From a virus: a stretch of 52,813 bases of DNA. A program made the position numbers and the translations under genes. The stretch covers positions 1 through 52,813 of the IMG/VR virus record IMGVR_UViG_3300030331_003561. One strand, given 5' to 3'. Shown here in pieces: positions 38,189 through 46,087 of this stretch (position 1 is its first letter; each line of letters starts with the position of its first letter). Below the pieces are notes generated by a model. It saw nothing but the letters and a program-made list of their open reading frames with translations, did not search any database and was not told the DNA's origin.

Positions 38189-38647
38189 TTATAAATTTAT
38201 TATTACAAAATCTTTAGTTTCAAAAGCTTCATTAGTGATTGTAAATTCTAAAGTTACTTTTGCAGTGTGTTCTTTAGTGCCTTGACCAGCTACTCTATAA
38301 ACTCTAGGGTCATTATCAGTTACAACAGTACCTGGTAATTCCTCAGCTTCTAATGCTGGTTCTATTTTAATATTATCTATTTTGAGGTTGGGGATGTACT
38401 TGATTACTTGTTCCCTAATTTCAGACTGAATAGAGTCAAAGGTAATGTTATCCAAAGGTTCAAAAATATATTCATATAAGGTAGTTCCAAAATCTGGTAA
38501 AAAATATCTACTTCCTTTTCTAGTTAATAACAAATGAATTAAATTTGATTTTATTTCATCTTCAGTAGTGGGAGTAAGTTGCAAATAGTAACCATCTCTA
38601 CTGTCCTGAAAAGGAAAATCTATTCCATATGTTGAAGAAGTCGGCAT
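38189..38647 (-). CDS. Baseplate wedge protein gp25 (GPW/gp25 lysozyme-like fold family)
   Basis: This 152-aa protein matches the gp25/gpW family of contractile tails and secretion systems. It begins with a GIDFPFQDSRDGYYLQLT segment, then EDEIKSNLIHLLLTRKGSRY, FLPDFGTTLYEYIFEPLD and an acidic helix before the conserved terminal strands. The central R-K-G-x-R-Y...P-x-F-G pattern is the signature of the family. T4 gp25 is 132 aa and initiates sheath polymerisation at the baseplate. The gene follows a TATTTATA promoter-like motif and precedes gp6, suggesting it opens the late structural transcript just after the nucleotide-metabolism block. Confidence 0.88.
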   Translation of the reverse strand: MPTSSTYGIDFPFQDSRDGYYLQLTPTTEDEIKSNLIHLLLTRKGSRYFLPDFGTTLYEYIFEPLDNITFDSIQSEIREQVIKYIPNLKIDNIKIEPALEAEELPGTVVTDNDPRVYRVAGQGTKEHTAKVTLEFTITNEAFETKDFVIINL

Positions 38648-38658
38648 TGTTTTTTATT

Positions 38659-38666
38659 TATAAATA
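38659..38666 (-). promoter_or_regulatory. TATTTATA late-promoter-like motif before gp25
   Basis: TATTTATA on the minus strand is 11 bases before the gp25 ATG. It is followed by AATAAAAAAC. Since the flank reads TATTTATAAATA, the T4 late sequence TATAAATA is also present, overlapping by four bases, so a T4-type sigma could in principle read either. It marks the junction between nucleotide metabolism and baseplate genes. Confidence 0.5.
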
Positions 38667-38681
38667 CTTTAAACTTAAAAT

Positions 38682-38900
38682 CTATAGTGTAATTGTTAAC
38701 ACATTTGAATTATATAAGTGTGGTTTACAATTTAGTCCGTAGTTTTCCACCACTTCTTTTACAACACCTTTAACAACTTTACTATCACCAGTTACAATTT
38801 CTAATTTTTTACTTCCAAATTGTATGTGGTCATATATAAAAGAATCCACAACATTTATAGCATTATCTATCTTGTAACCGTGTAAGTCTAGTTTATACAT
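38682..38900 (-). CDS. Minimal Smr-domain protein
   Basis: This 72-aa protein is little more than one Smr domain: the N-terminal YKLDLHGYKIDNAINVVDSF has the defining L-D-L-H-G motif, followed by LEIVTGDSKVVKGVVKEVV, which sits where Smr proteins have the T-G-x-G element, here T-G-D-S. Smr domains in MutS2 and YdaL-type proteins bind or nick DNA or RNA. The gene stands between NrdA and gp25 and has its own TATTTATA motif, so it may be expressed late. The altered second motif could mean nucleic-acid binding without cleavage. The family call rests on the LDLHG motif and length. Confidence 0.65.
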   Translation of the reverse strand: MYKLDLHGYKIDNAINVVDSFIYDHIQFGSKKLEIVTGDSKVVKGVVKEVVENYGLNCKPHLYNSNVLTITL

Positions 38901-38911
38901 TTTCTTTTAAA

Positions 38912-38919
38912 TATAAATA
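38912..38919 (-). promoter_or_regulatory. TATTTATA late-promoter-like motif before the Smr gene
   Basis: The motif sits in the 19-base gap immediately after the NrdA stop, 11 bases before the Smr ATG, with TTTAAAAGAAA between. Because the gap contains almost nothing else, the motif is unlikely to serve another visible purpose. Confidence 0.5.
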
Positions 38920-40692
38920 CTACCCTTCACAACTAACACACTCTTCCATGGCTTTGGCAGCGATATCTCCCCTTAATACACTTTCAGTTCTAACGTAATA
39001 TAATGTTTTAACTCCCACCTTCCAAGCTTCTAAATGTACTTGGTTTAACCATTTTGGTGTTGCTTCTTTAGGGAATGCTAAATTAAGTGATACTGCTTGG
39101 TCAACGTATTGTTGTCTTATCCCCGCTTGTCTTACTAATTCTAATTGATTTACTTCTTTAAATGTTTTAAAAACTTCTTTTACTGGTACAAAATCTGTAT
39201 GTGAATTTTCTTTTTCATCTAAATGTGTGATTTTACCATTGATATATCCCCAGTTGTCCAATTCTTTTATATCTTGAACACTACCACCGTCTGCTAATAT
39301 TTTATCCCAAGTATCTTTATTATTAATACCTATTTTTCTAAATATTTTTTCTAACTCTTTATTTTTTCTGATAAATGTACCTTTAGCACTTTGGTCTGTA
39401 TATACATTTGCAGGTAAAGGTTCTATCCCTGAGCTTACACCACCAGCTAATTTACTATTGGATACAGTCGGCGCAACAGCTCGTAAGTGAGTATTTCTAA
39501 ATCCACTTCCTGCACACCAAAGTGGTTCACCATACTCTGTAGCTAAGTCTCTGGAAGCTTGTTCGGATTCAGTTTTAATTTGACCAAAAATTCTTCTTGT
39601 TTCAAATTGTGCTGGTAGACCTTCAAAAGGTATTCCTCTTTGTTGTAAATATGTATGCCATCCTAGTACTCCTAAACCTAAAGCTCTTCCTTTTTCTGCA
39701 CTTCTTACTGCATTTTCAAAACCTTTTCTATATTTTGCTTTTTGTAAAAATTCTTCAAGAACACCATCTAAAAACCAAGTAGCTGTATAGATTAAATCGG
39801 TATCTTTCCATTCATCATATCTTGCAAGATTAAGAGAACTTAAACAGCAAACAAAAGAATGATTTTCGTCAGTATGTAAAACAATTTCTGAACATATGTT
39901 AGTCATATACACTTTTAAACCATTTTTTTTATAAGATTCTGGATTAGTCTTATTAACATTACCTCTATACATAATGTAAGGTTCACCAGTTTGTCTACGT
40001 TTCTTAATTAAAGATGCCCATTTTTGACGTGACTCCCTATCTCCAGCTTCCAATTTTCTCATAAATTTATCACCTACTACCGCACACTGGTGTAAGTTTA
40101 GTGATTGTCTATTTACGTCACCTTTAGGTTCTCTGATTTCTAACCAATCCATAAAATCATTATGTTCAATATTAAGATTAACTGAAGCCGCTCCTCTTCT
40201 AACCGCACCTTGATTGGTTGCCAAAATTGTAGAATCATATATTTTACAAAAAGGTACAACACCATCACTAGTTCCATTATCCGTAATTGTTGAACCGGCC
40301 GGTCTGATTTGATTTATGCCAATTCCCACGCCACCACCGTGTTTAGCTAATAACATCATCTCTAAATTTTTTGCTCCAATATCCTGGATTGAGTCAGCAA
40401 CGTCAATTCCAAAACATGAAATAGGTAATCCTCTTTCGGTTCCAGTATTACTTAATACTGGACTTGCAAGGCATAACCAGCCTTTCCAAATATAATCAAA
40501 AAACTTAGTAGCTAATTGTGGTTTACCGAGTCTTTTTGCAACTGTAGTACATACCCTCCAGTATGCGTCTTTTGGTTTTTCTCCTGGTAGTAAATAACCA
40601 TTAGAGATAGTTTGTATATAAACGTGTGTATTTGCCCAACTTGGGAAGTCCACGTCTACTTCCCAGCCCAAATGTTCTGCGTAATTTTTCAT
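38920..40692 (-). CDS. nrdA: Class Ia ribonucleotide reductase large subunit NrdA, lacking the ATP-cone
   Basis: This 590-aa protein reduces ribonucleoside diphosphates to dNDPs with NrdB. Active-site residues are present: C93 in PISCFG and C282/C283 in SFVCCLSSLNL as redox cysteines, N265-x-C267-x-E269 in NICSEI for radical chemistry, and the Y565-Y566 pair in TLYYVRTE for radical transfer. The C-terminal C585-x-x-C588 pair (ECVSCEG) accepts electrons from thioredoxin or glutaredoxin. It is much shorter than E. coli or T4 NrdA (about 755 aa), because the N-terminal regulatory ATP-cone is absent: the catalytic domain starts within the first 30 residues. The enzyme may therefore escape dATP feedback inhibition. 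It lies 22 bases after nrdB, so they are very likely co-transcribed. A leader containing GAAAG precedes the ATG. Confidence 0.93.
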   Translation of the reverse strand: MKNYAEHLGWEVDVDFPSWANTHVYIQTISNGYLLPGEKPKDAYWRVCTTVAKRLGKPQLATKFFDYIWKGWLCLASPVLSNTGTERGLPISCFGIDVADSIQDIGAKNLEMMLLAKHGGGVGIGINQIRPAGSTITDNGTSDGVVPFCKIYDSTILATNQGAVRRGAASVNLNIEHNDFMDWLEIREPKGDVNRQSLNLHQCAVVGDKFMRKLEAGDRESRQKWASLIKKRRQTGEPYIMYRGNVNKTNPESYKKNGLKVYMTNICSEIVLHTDENHSFVCCLSSLNLARYDEWKDTDLIYTATWFLDGVLEEFLQKAKYRKGFENAVRSAEKGRALGLGVLGWHTYLQQRGIPFEGLPAQFETRRIFGQIKTESEQASRDLATEYGEPLWCAGSGFRNTHLRAVAPTVSNSKLAGGVSSGIEPLPANVYTDQSAKGTFIRKNKELEKIFRKIGINNKDTWDKILADGGSVQDIKELDNWGYINGKITHLDEKENSHTDFVPVKEVFKTFKEVNQLELVRQAGIRQQYVDQAVSLNLAFPKEATPKWLNQVHLEAWKVGVKTLYYVRTESVLRGDIAAKAMEECVSCEG

Positions 40693-40714
40693 CTTTCTAA
40701 TTAAATTTTATTAT

Positions 40715-41725
40715 TTAAAAAAGGGAATCTTCATCCCAATCATCATCTTCTCCCGCTTTACTGTAATCAGTAGGTCTAATTGCAAAAAAGTCAGTGTGAG
40801 TTACTCCACCTGTAAGGTGATAGAACCAGTCTAATTTACTGGATTTTTCTTGATTAACAACAAATATTTCTTCATAACCCAACTCTTTTAATTTGTCATT
40901 AGTTCTTTGTTTGATAAACTCTTTTAAGTCACTAGACTTTAAATTTTCTAAGTCACCCATTTCAAACATTTTATCAATAAATTTTTCTTCCAATTCCACA
41001 ATTATTTTAGCTGCAGCGTAAATATCTTCTTTACTTTCTTCTCTTAATTCTGGGTATTCTTCACACATGTGGTTAAATAATCGACATCCCATTCTAGAAT
41101 GTAATGATTCGTCTCTCACTGACCATTTCATTTGTTGACCAATACCTTTAAGAAGGTTTCTAAGTTGGAAACTGTAGAGTACCGCAAATGATGAATACAA
41201 GGAAACACCTTCGGCAAATGCAGAAAAAATAGCTAAACTTCTAGCAACCTCTTTTCTAGCTTCTGGGTCATCGTTTAAATCATGATGAATATAATCTGCT
41301 TTAGTATTCATCAATAATTCAAATTTTTCTGAAGTAGCCTCTTCATGTAAAAAGGCTTCGAAATCTTCAAGACCTAAAGTTTCATTTAGATATGAATATG
41401 CTACAGCATGAATAGTCTCTTGGCTACCAAACATCATAGCCATTTGTCTGATTTCGTGTTTAGGGAACCAAGCTGTTACCATATTTGTCCAATAGTCTGA
41501 AACCGCACACTCCGTTTGTGCAAATCCTAAAAGGATATTCCCCACTAAATTTTTTTCTGACTCATTTAAATTTTCTTTCCAATCTTTAACATCTCCTTGC
41601 ATAGATATTTCAGTGTGTAACCAAAAGGCTTGTGCTTGTTTAAGCCAACCTTCAGTATAATACTCAGGGTATTCAAATGGTTTATATGCTATCCTTTCTG
41701 TAAATAAATTATTATTATCTTTCAT
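40715..41725 (-). CDS. nrdB: Class Ia ribonucleotide reductase small subunit NrdB
   Basis: This 336-aa protein houses the di-iron/tyrosyl radical cofactor for NrdA. The likely ligands are E72, E103 and H106 (QETIH), E172 (FAEGVSL), E206 and H209 (RDESLH), with spacing that fits E. coli NrdB. The radical tyrosine is present: Y110 falls seven residues after E103 (QETIHAVAY), as Y122 does in E. coli. That supports class Ia rather than the tyrosine-less class Ic. The C-terminus ends in an acidic tail (EDDDWDEDSLF), where NrdB docks onto NrdA. It precedes nrdA and follows the helicase gene, so dNTP supply and replication proteins share a region. The start follows an AT-rich leader (AAATAAAAA) with no Shine-Dalgarno. 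Confidence 0.93.
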   Translation of the reverse strand: MKDNNNLFTERIAYKPFEYPEYYTEGWLKQAQAFWLHTEISMQGDVKDWKENLNESEKNLVGNILLGFAQTECAVSDYWTNMVTAWFPKHEIRQMAMMFGSQETIHAVAYSYLNETLGLEDFEAFLHEEATSEKFELLMNTKADYIHHDLNDDPEARKEVARSLAIFSAFAEGVSLYSSFAVLYSFQLRNLLKGIGQQMKWSVRDESLHSRMGCRLFNHMCEEYPELREESKEDIYAAAKIIVELEEKFIDKMFEMGDLENLKSSDLKEFIKQRTNDKLKELGYEEIFVVNQEKSSKLDWFYHLTGGVTHTDFFAIRPTDYSKAGEDDDWDEDSLF

Positions 41726-41736
41726 TTTTTATTTTT

Positions 41737-43119
41737 TTATTGTTGATTTATTTGTTGATTTCTTCTTGCGAGAGCGTTTCTAACTCTTTCCGCGTTTCTT
41801 TGTTCTCTTTCTTGTTCCAAACCTAGTAAAGTTTGTGATTGTTCAGTATCTATTTCTAATGTAGCGTTATTAAATTTACAATTTTCAAAAACAATACCGT
41901 CTTTACCTACCCTGGACTTGGTAATAGCTATAGTAGCTAATCCCATTTCTTTTTGTTGTAGAGTTTTAGCTACAGTAATAATAACGTGACCTACTTGTGC
42001 CTTTTTAATTGACCCGCCCATCATATCTGTAGTTACTACTTCGGAACTAATAGATGTTCTATTTCCTTGTGCGGCTGTCCAACCAGCAACATCTAACTCT
42101 GTACACATACTTTCAAATTGTCTCATAACTAATCCTTCTCCTTGCCAAACTTCACTAAAATGTTTGTCTGGTAAAATACAATCTATATAGTCTACAACAA
42201 TCATATCAAATTTATTTCCATCAGCAATTAATTTTCTAATTCTATTTTTTATAGCTGAAATAGTAATTCTATCTGATGGTAATTTTTCCAAAATTAATTT
42301 ACCTCTACCTTGTCTGTATGGTTTAATTTTTTCTAAAACTTCTTCTTTACGAGTAGATTGTTCTTGTGCTGGAATCTTTGACCAACAAGTTATATGCTTT
42401 CTTTGAATTACTTTTGGGTTGTCTTCAAAAAATATCTGTAATACGTTAAATCCCATGTTATAAGCGGTATTAGCTATTTTTGTTAGTACGGTTGTTTTAC
42501 CGACACCAGTTGGTGCGAGAAACACCCCTATTTCACCTTTAGCTAATCCCCCATCTAATACATTGTCTATACCATTTATACCTAAAGGTATTGGGTCTCT
42601 AAAGTCATCAACTAAAGCCTCGTCTAGTTCTTCAAAAACGTCCATAGAAGTGTCGTCACTTTGACCAACCTGAATTGCGTCTCGTATAAAACCTTCACAT
42701 CTATCGTAGGATTCAAAGTCTCCTTTTTCTAAAATTTTACTAACTTTAGTTATAGCTTTTTTTAATTCTTGTTGTTTACAAAACTTTAAAGCTTTTTCTT
42801 GTACAAATAAATGGTCTTCTAGGGTACACTCTTTAATGTCACCTAACATATCAAATACTGTTTTTTTAGCCATTTCAGATGAGACTTCAAGGCGAGTAAC
42901 TTGGTCCAACACATCAAATGTTGGTATTGTGTTGTACTTTTCAAAATATTCTTTCACCATTTGTGAAATTAATTTAAAATACTGATTATCGAAATACTTT
43001 GGGTCTATTACTTCTAGAATAGAATTAGCAAACTTTTTGTCAGTTATTAACTGATTTAAAAGTTTTATCTGAAATGTATGCCCTAGGTACCCGAAACTTT
43101 TGCTTTCCTTCATAGTCAT
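41737..43119 (-). CDS. gp41: Replicative DNA helicase, DnaB/T4 gp41 family
   Basis: This 460-aa protein is the replicative 5'-3' helicase. The Walker A motif is at 203-210 (PTGVGKTT) within LAKGEIGVFLAPTGVGKTT; Walker B is near 310 (DMIVVDYIDCI). Downstream are an arginine-rich region and a GSIKKAQVGHVIITV segment with the AQ-like sensor. The first 150 residues form the helical DnaB-type N-terminal domain. T4 gp41 is 475 aa, matching the length. It would form a hexamer with the primase at 1669-2592. The ATG at 43119 is followed by a second ATG at 43113; the first is used here because a TATTTATA motif sits 15 bases before it, but the second cannot be excluded. Confidence 0.9.
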   Translation of the reverse strand: MTMKESKSFGYLGHTFQIKLLNQLITDKKFANSILEVIDPKYFDNQYFKLISQMVKEYFEKYNTIPTFDVLDQVTRLEVSSEMAKKTVFDMLGDIKECTLEDHLFVQEKALKFCKQQELKKAITKVSKILEKGDFESYDRCEGFIRDAIQVGQSDDTSMDVFEELDEALVDDFRDPIPLGINGIDNVLDGGLAKGEIGVFLAPTGVGKTTVLTKIANTAYNMGFNVLQIFFEDNPKVIQRKHITCWSKIPAQEQSTRKEEVLEKIKPYRQGRGKLILEKLPSDRITISAIKNRIRKLIADGNKFDMIVVDYIDCILPDKHFSEVWQGEGLVMRQFESMCTELDVAGWTAAQGNRTSISSEVVTTDMMGGSIKKAQVGHVIITVAKTLQQKEMGLATIAITKSRVGKDGIVFENCKFNNATLEIDTEQSQTLLGLEQEREQRNAERVRNALARRNQQINQQ

Positions 43120-43134
43120 AATCTTTGGGTAATT

Positions 43135-43142
43135 TATAAATA
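43135..43142 (-). promoter_or_regulatory. TATTTATA late-promoter-like motif before the helicase gene
   Basis: The motif is 15 bases before the helicase ATG (21 before the in-frame second ATG). It overlaps the gap between the 155-aa gene and the helicase, so it could supply an extra transcript for helicase and NrdB/NrdA. Its presence before a replication gene shows that, if it is a promoter, it is not restricted to structural genes. Confidence 0.45.
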
Positions 43143-43145
43143 GTA

Positions 43146-43613
43146 TTAAAGTGTCGTTTCTAGATATTTTTTAGTAACTTTTTCAGCCGACAAAACGTCA
43201 CTTAAATGTCTTAAAAAAGAAGGGACGAAAGGTCTAATGTCCACAGTATACCTAACCTTTGCTGGGTATATCCAGGCTGGAAAAATTCTATGCATTATAA
43301 CATCGTTATTTATTTTTAAGTAGATGTTAAAATTTTCCTTACCTTGTGGATTTCTGTCTTGTTCTGACAAATTGACAGTGTTTGTGTATCTATTGTAATT
43401 ATCTGAAAGATAATCTATAGCCTTCATTTTTAAACTATTCTGAACATCTAGTTGTATTTCTTCGATTAAGTCATATAACTCCAATGACTTAGAATTACCA
43501 TGTTTAAATCCTTTAACATTAAAAAATCTTTGACATATAATATGGTCTTCTAATGATAATAGAAATTCTAGTTTAATTATTTTTTTTTCTTCCATTTTAA
43601 ATTTGTTTTTCAT
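43146..43613 (-). CDS. Hypothetical protein in the replication cluster
   Basis: This 155-aa protein is charged and not membrane bound. The N-terminus reads KNKFKMEEKKIIKLEFLLSL. Later parts include QNSLKMKAIDYLSDNYNRYTN, NDVIMHRIFPAWIYPAKVRY and SFLRHLSDVLSAEKVTKKYL near the C-terminus. I recognise no domain. By position, between 5' nuclease and helicase, it could be a replication accessory factor such as a helicase loader. T4 gp59 (the loader) is larger (217 aa) and I see no clear similarity. The ATG at 43613 lies inside the end of the 5' nuclease gene; an alternative start at codon 7 (43595) would begin just after that gene's stop and may be the true one. Confidence 0.55.
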   Translation of the reverse strand: MKNKFKMEEKKIIKLEFLLSLEDHIICQRFFNVKGFKHGNSKSLELYDLIEEIQLDVQNSLKMKAIDYLSDNYNRYTNTVNLSEQDRNPQGKENFNIYLKINNDVIMHRIFPAWIYPAKVRYTVDIRPFVPSFLRHLSDVLSAEKVTKKYLETTL

Positions 43614-44610
43614 TATAATACTTTATTTCTTTTTTTCTTAGTTTAATTAGTGGTTTGAAAAAATTAGTCCACTCGTCATTGTATTTAGGTAAGACAGTAA
43701 ATAGACCATCTTCTTTCATCATTTCTAAAACATTTACGTTTTCTCTCCCTTCAGGGTCTAGAGGTTCTTCTACCAATGAAAGTATTTCTGTTTTAGCCTC
43801 TTCTGTTAAAAATACATTTTTTAAATCGATAAGTCTTCTATTTATATCAAAAAAATTTTCACCTTTTCTTCCGTCACCACAAATACCTTCATTTAGGTTT
43901 TTTAAACCCCTATCTTTACTACCTTCAATTAAAATTGTTTTAGCTTTTTCACGTATATTTTCTAATGTTAATTTTTTTTCTTGTATTTCTGGAAAATGGT
44001 TTAGGATAGATTTTTCCCCAAAGTATAACACTCCCTTTATATTATCACTACGGTCACCTAGAAGTATTTTAATTAATAGGATATTAGATATCGGTATGTT
44101 AAGTGGTATTTTACCCCACTTTATTTTGTCTTTATATGTTAATAAATTTTCATCCCTTATTAGGTAAACTCTAGTTTGTTTATTAATAAGTTGTAGTAAG
44201 TCTTTATCGTTAGTTACTATTGTGGTTTTTTCTTTTGTGTTTTGGGTGTAATATGCTATACAATCGTCGGCTTCACAATTTTTAAATCCAGCTTGTCTAA
44301 TAAAGAATTCTTCTAAGTACTGTGAAATTCTATTTTTTTGACGAAACATGTCGTCAATCTTTTCTTTACTTAGTTTCTTTTTTCTATTGGTTTTGTATTC
44401 CGAATATAATTCTCTTCTAGATTTATGGTTATTTTTACCATCCCAGAAAACAACTACTTTATCATAGTCATACTTTTCTAAATGTTTCTTAATTGTATTA
44501 AGAAAATAAAATATAGCTCCAAAATGTTTGTCATTGTGGTAAAAATCTTTTACACCATGAAATCCTGTTTGTAGTACGCTATTGCCATCGACAATTAATG
44601 TCTTTAACAT
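43597..44610 (-). CDS. rnh: RNase H-type 5'-3' exonuclease (FEN/T4 Rnh family)
   Basis: This 337-aa protein is a FEN-superfamily 5' nuclease that removes RNA primers from Okazaki fragments. Metal-binding acids occur where expected: D8 in LIVDGNSV, D57 in VFWDGKN, E113/D115/D116 in CEADDCIAY, D135/D137 in VTNDKDLLQ, and the LLGDRSDNIKGV loop near 185-200, the helix-hairpin-helix entry. T4 Rnh has 305 residues, so this is a comparable size. It follows the FKBP gene by 24 bases and precedes the unknown 155-aa gene, whose start overlaps its end. Together with gp32, UvsX, helicase and primase it supplies a lagging-strand system, although polymerase, clamp and clamp loader are not in this window. 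Confidence 0.9.
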   Translation of the reverse strand: MLKTLIVDGNSVLQTGFHGVKDFYHNDKHFGAIFYFLNTIKKHLEKYDYDKVVVFWDGKNNHKSRRELYSEYKTNRKKKLSKEKIDDMFRQKNRISQYLEEFFIRQAGFKNCEADDCIAYYTQNTKEKTTIVTNDKDLLQLINKQTRVYLIRDENLLTYKDKIKWGKIPLNIPISNILLIKILLGDRSDNIKGVLYFGEKSILNHFPEIQEKKLTLENIREKAKTILIEGSKDRGLKNLNEGICGDGRKGENFFDINRRLIDLKNVFLTEEAKTEILSLVEEPLDPEGRENVNVLEMMKEDGLFTVLPKYNDEWTNFFKPLIKLRKKEIKYYNEKQI

Positions 44611-44634
44611 GTTTTTTTATTAAATGATTAAACA

Positions 44635-45069
44635 CTATTTTTCTATTTCCATTAACTCAACTTTAAAGTTAAGTTCTTCCCCAGCTAGTGGGTGATTTAA
44701 GTCTAGAATTACTTTCTTTTCTTGTAGTTCTTTAACTTTTGCTAAGATTGGTCTTCCGTCAATTGTTTGCCCTTGAACTGTTTCACCAATTTCTGGATTA
44801 AAATCAGGTGGAAGAGACTCCTTTGGTATTTCCGTTTGAGCTTCTTCTTTTCTAAGACCATAAGCTTCTTCTGGTTTTAAGTGTAGGTCTTTAGTTTCTC
44901 CAACTTCCATACCAATAACACCCTCATCAAATCCTTTTATCATTTGACCGGAACCCACTTCAAATTCTAATACTTGTCCTCTATCATAAGAACTGTCAAA
45001 TTTATTACCGTCATTTAAAGTACCAGTATAATGTACTTTAACTTTACTACCTTTTTCTACTTTTGCCAT
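44635..45069 (-). CDS. FKBP-type peptidyl-prolyl cis-trans isomerase, SlyD-like
   Basis: I start this gene at the ATG at 45069 (144 aa). The longer frame to 45105 would add 12 residues overlapping the UvsX end, with no homology to FKBPs. The protein has the FKBP core: KVHYTGTLNDGNKFDSSYDR, then EFEVGSGQMIKGFDEGVIGM and EEAYG. Between the last core strands is an inserted flap domain (about 73-128) with IPKESLPPDF, GETVQGQTIDGRPI and NHPLAGEEL, the SlyD/FKBP-26 pattern. SlyD enzymes are prolyl isomerases with chaperone activity; the Zn/Ni-binding His-rich tail of E. coli SlyD is absent. It lies 10 bases after uvsX. Prolyl isomerases are uncommon in phage genomes, so this is a probable capture from a host; its target is unknown. 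Confidence 0.88.
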   Translation of the reverse strand: MAKVEKGSKVKVHYTGTLNDGNKFDSSYDRGQVLEFEVGSGQMIKGFDEGVIGMEVGETKDLHLKPEEAYGLRKEEAQTEIPKESLPPDFNPEIGETVQGQTIDGRPILAKVKELQEKKVILDLNHPLAGEELNFKVELMEIEK

Positions 45070-45079
45070 TTTTTTTAAT

Positions 45080-46075
45080 TTAAAATATTTCACCAGTCTC
45101 TTCAACTGCTAAGTTATAATCACCATCAGAACCTATAATATCTTTCCAATATTCAGAATTTTCAGACTTATATCCTTCTATTGATTTTTTTTCTTCTCCA
45201 GCGTCCTTTCCTTTAAGGAAACCATGAGGTGTTACTAATATTTTGCCGTCCTCGTAACCTAAACCATTAACATGATTTTTCATAATTGAGATTTTAGTAC
45301 GGGTCGCAAATTTTACTTTTCTTTTATCTTTTGTTGCTGTTATTTTAGAAGTCCCAGCGTTCTTCTGATTACCAAATAAAAATACAATGGTTGAATTTAA
45401 CCATAGTGATTCTCCACCTTTAGCCTTAATTTTTGGTTGTGAAAAAGGGTTGTCTGGTAACTCTACCCAGGGTTGGTTAACTGTCACTAATGTATTTAAA
45501 TATTTAGAATTGGTATTCCTAGAACCTGTAATTCTTTGGTTAATTCCCATACCAATTTTATCCGATAGAACACTAGCGTTGTGTTGTTTACCACCTTTAC
45601 CATCAAAGGTCATTTTACACGGAACAGAACCTACTGAATCCCATAAAAGAACTAAATCATATTCTAGTTCACCTTTTTCTTGAGCATCTAATAATTCATT
45701 GATGTAATCTGTAATTTGTTCTATATATTCAAATCCATTGTTAAATAAGAAAAATCCGTCCCAGTCACCGTCTTTATCTTTTTCACATTCTAAACCCATA
45801 AGTTTAGCGTGGTCAAAGTCCCATTTTTGTTCAGTAATAATAAACACAGGTAAAATACCTTTTTTCTGTGCATCTACAGCTGTTTTAACTAAAGCGGTAG
45901 TCTTACCAGTATCACTGTGTCCCAAAAGCATATTAATATGTCCCATGGCTGGTCCTGGTAGTCCTGTAGCGTCTAGAAACGCTTCCCCCAAATCAAAAAA
46001 TCTATCTGGTTTGAAGGAAGCTTTTTTAGAGAACTTACTTTTAATGTCTTTAAAACTTTTTTTCTTTATTGCCAT
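45080..46075 (-). CDS. uvsX: RecA/UvsX recombinase
   Basis: This 331-aa protein is the strand-exchange recombinase used in recombination-dependent replication and repair. It has Walker A at 52-59 (GHSDTGKT), Walker B around D146 (LVLLWDSVGS) and the adjacent VTVNQPW and KAKGGESLWLNS segments that match the L2/DNA-binding region of RecA/UvsX. T4 UvsX is 391 aa and E. coli RecA 353 aa, so it is slightly short, with a reduced C-terminal domain. The basic N-terminus (MAIKKKSFKDIKSKFSKKAS) may help oligomerisation or DNA contact. It follows gp32 by 12 bases. T4 UvsX works with gp32 and the mediator UvsY; no UvsY is evident here. Confidence 0.9.
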   Translation of the reverse strand: MAIKKKSFKDIKSKFSKKASFKPDRFFDLGEAFLDATGLPGPAMGHINMLLGHSDTGKTTALVKTAVDAQKKGILPVFIITEQKWDFDHAKLMGLECEKDKDGDWDGFFLFNNGFEYIEQITDYINELLDAQEKGELEYDLVLLWDSVGSVPCKMTFDGKGGKQHNASVLSDKIGMGINQRITGSRNTNSKYLNTLVTVNQPWVELPDNPFSQPKIKAKGGESLWLNSTIVFLFGNQKNAGTSKITATKDKRKVKFATRTKISIMKNHVNGLGYEDGKILVTPHGFLKGKDAGEEKKSIEGYKSENSEYWKDIIGSDGDYNLAVEETGEIF

Positions 46076-46087
46076 TATATTATTTTA

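Noticed and set aside
43655-44167. 170-codon plus-strand open frame opposite the 5' nuclease
   Set aside because: It is antisense to a clearly conserved nuclease, has biased Ser/Phe/Leu composition typical of reversed AT-rich codons, and matches nothing recognisable.
45070-45105. Longer form of the FKBP gene starting at 45105
   Set aside because: The extra 12 residues are unlike FKBP N-termini and lie in the end of uvsX; the ATG at 45069 gives the standard FKBP start after an A-rich leader.
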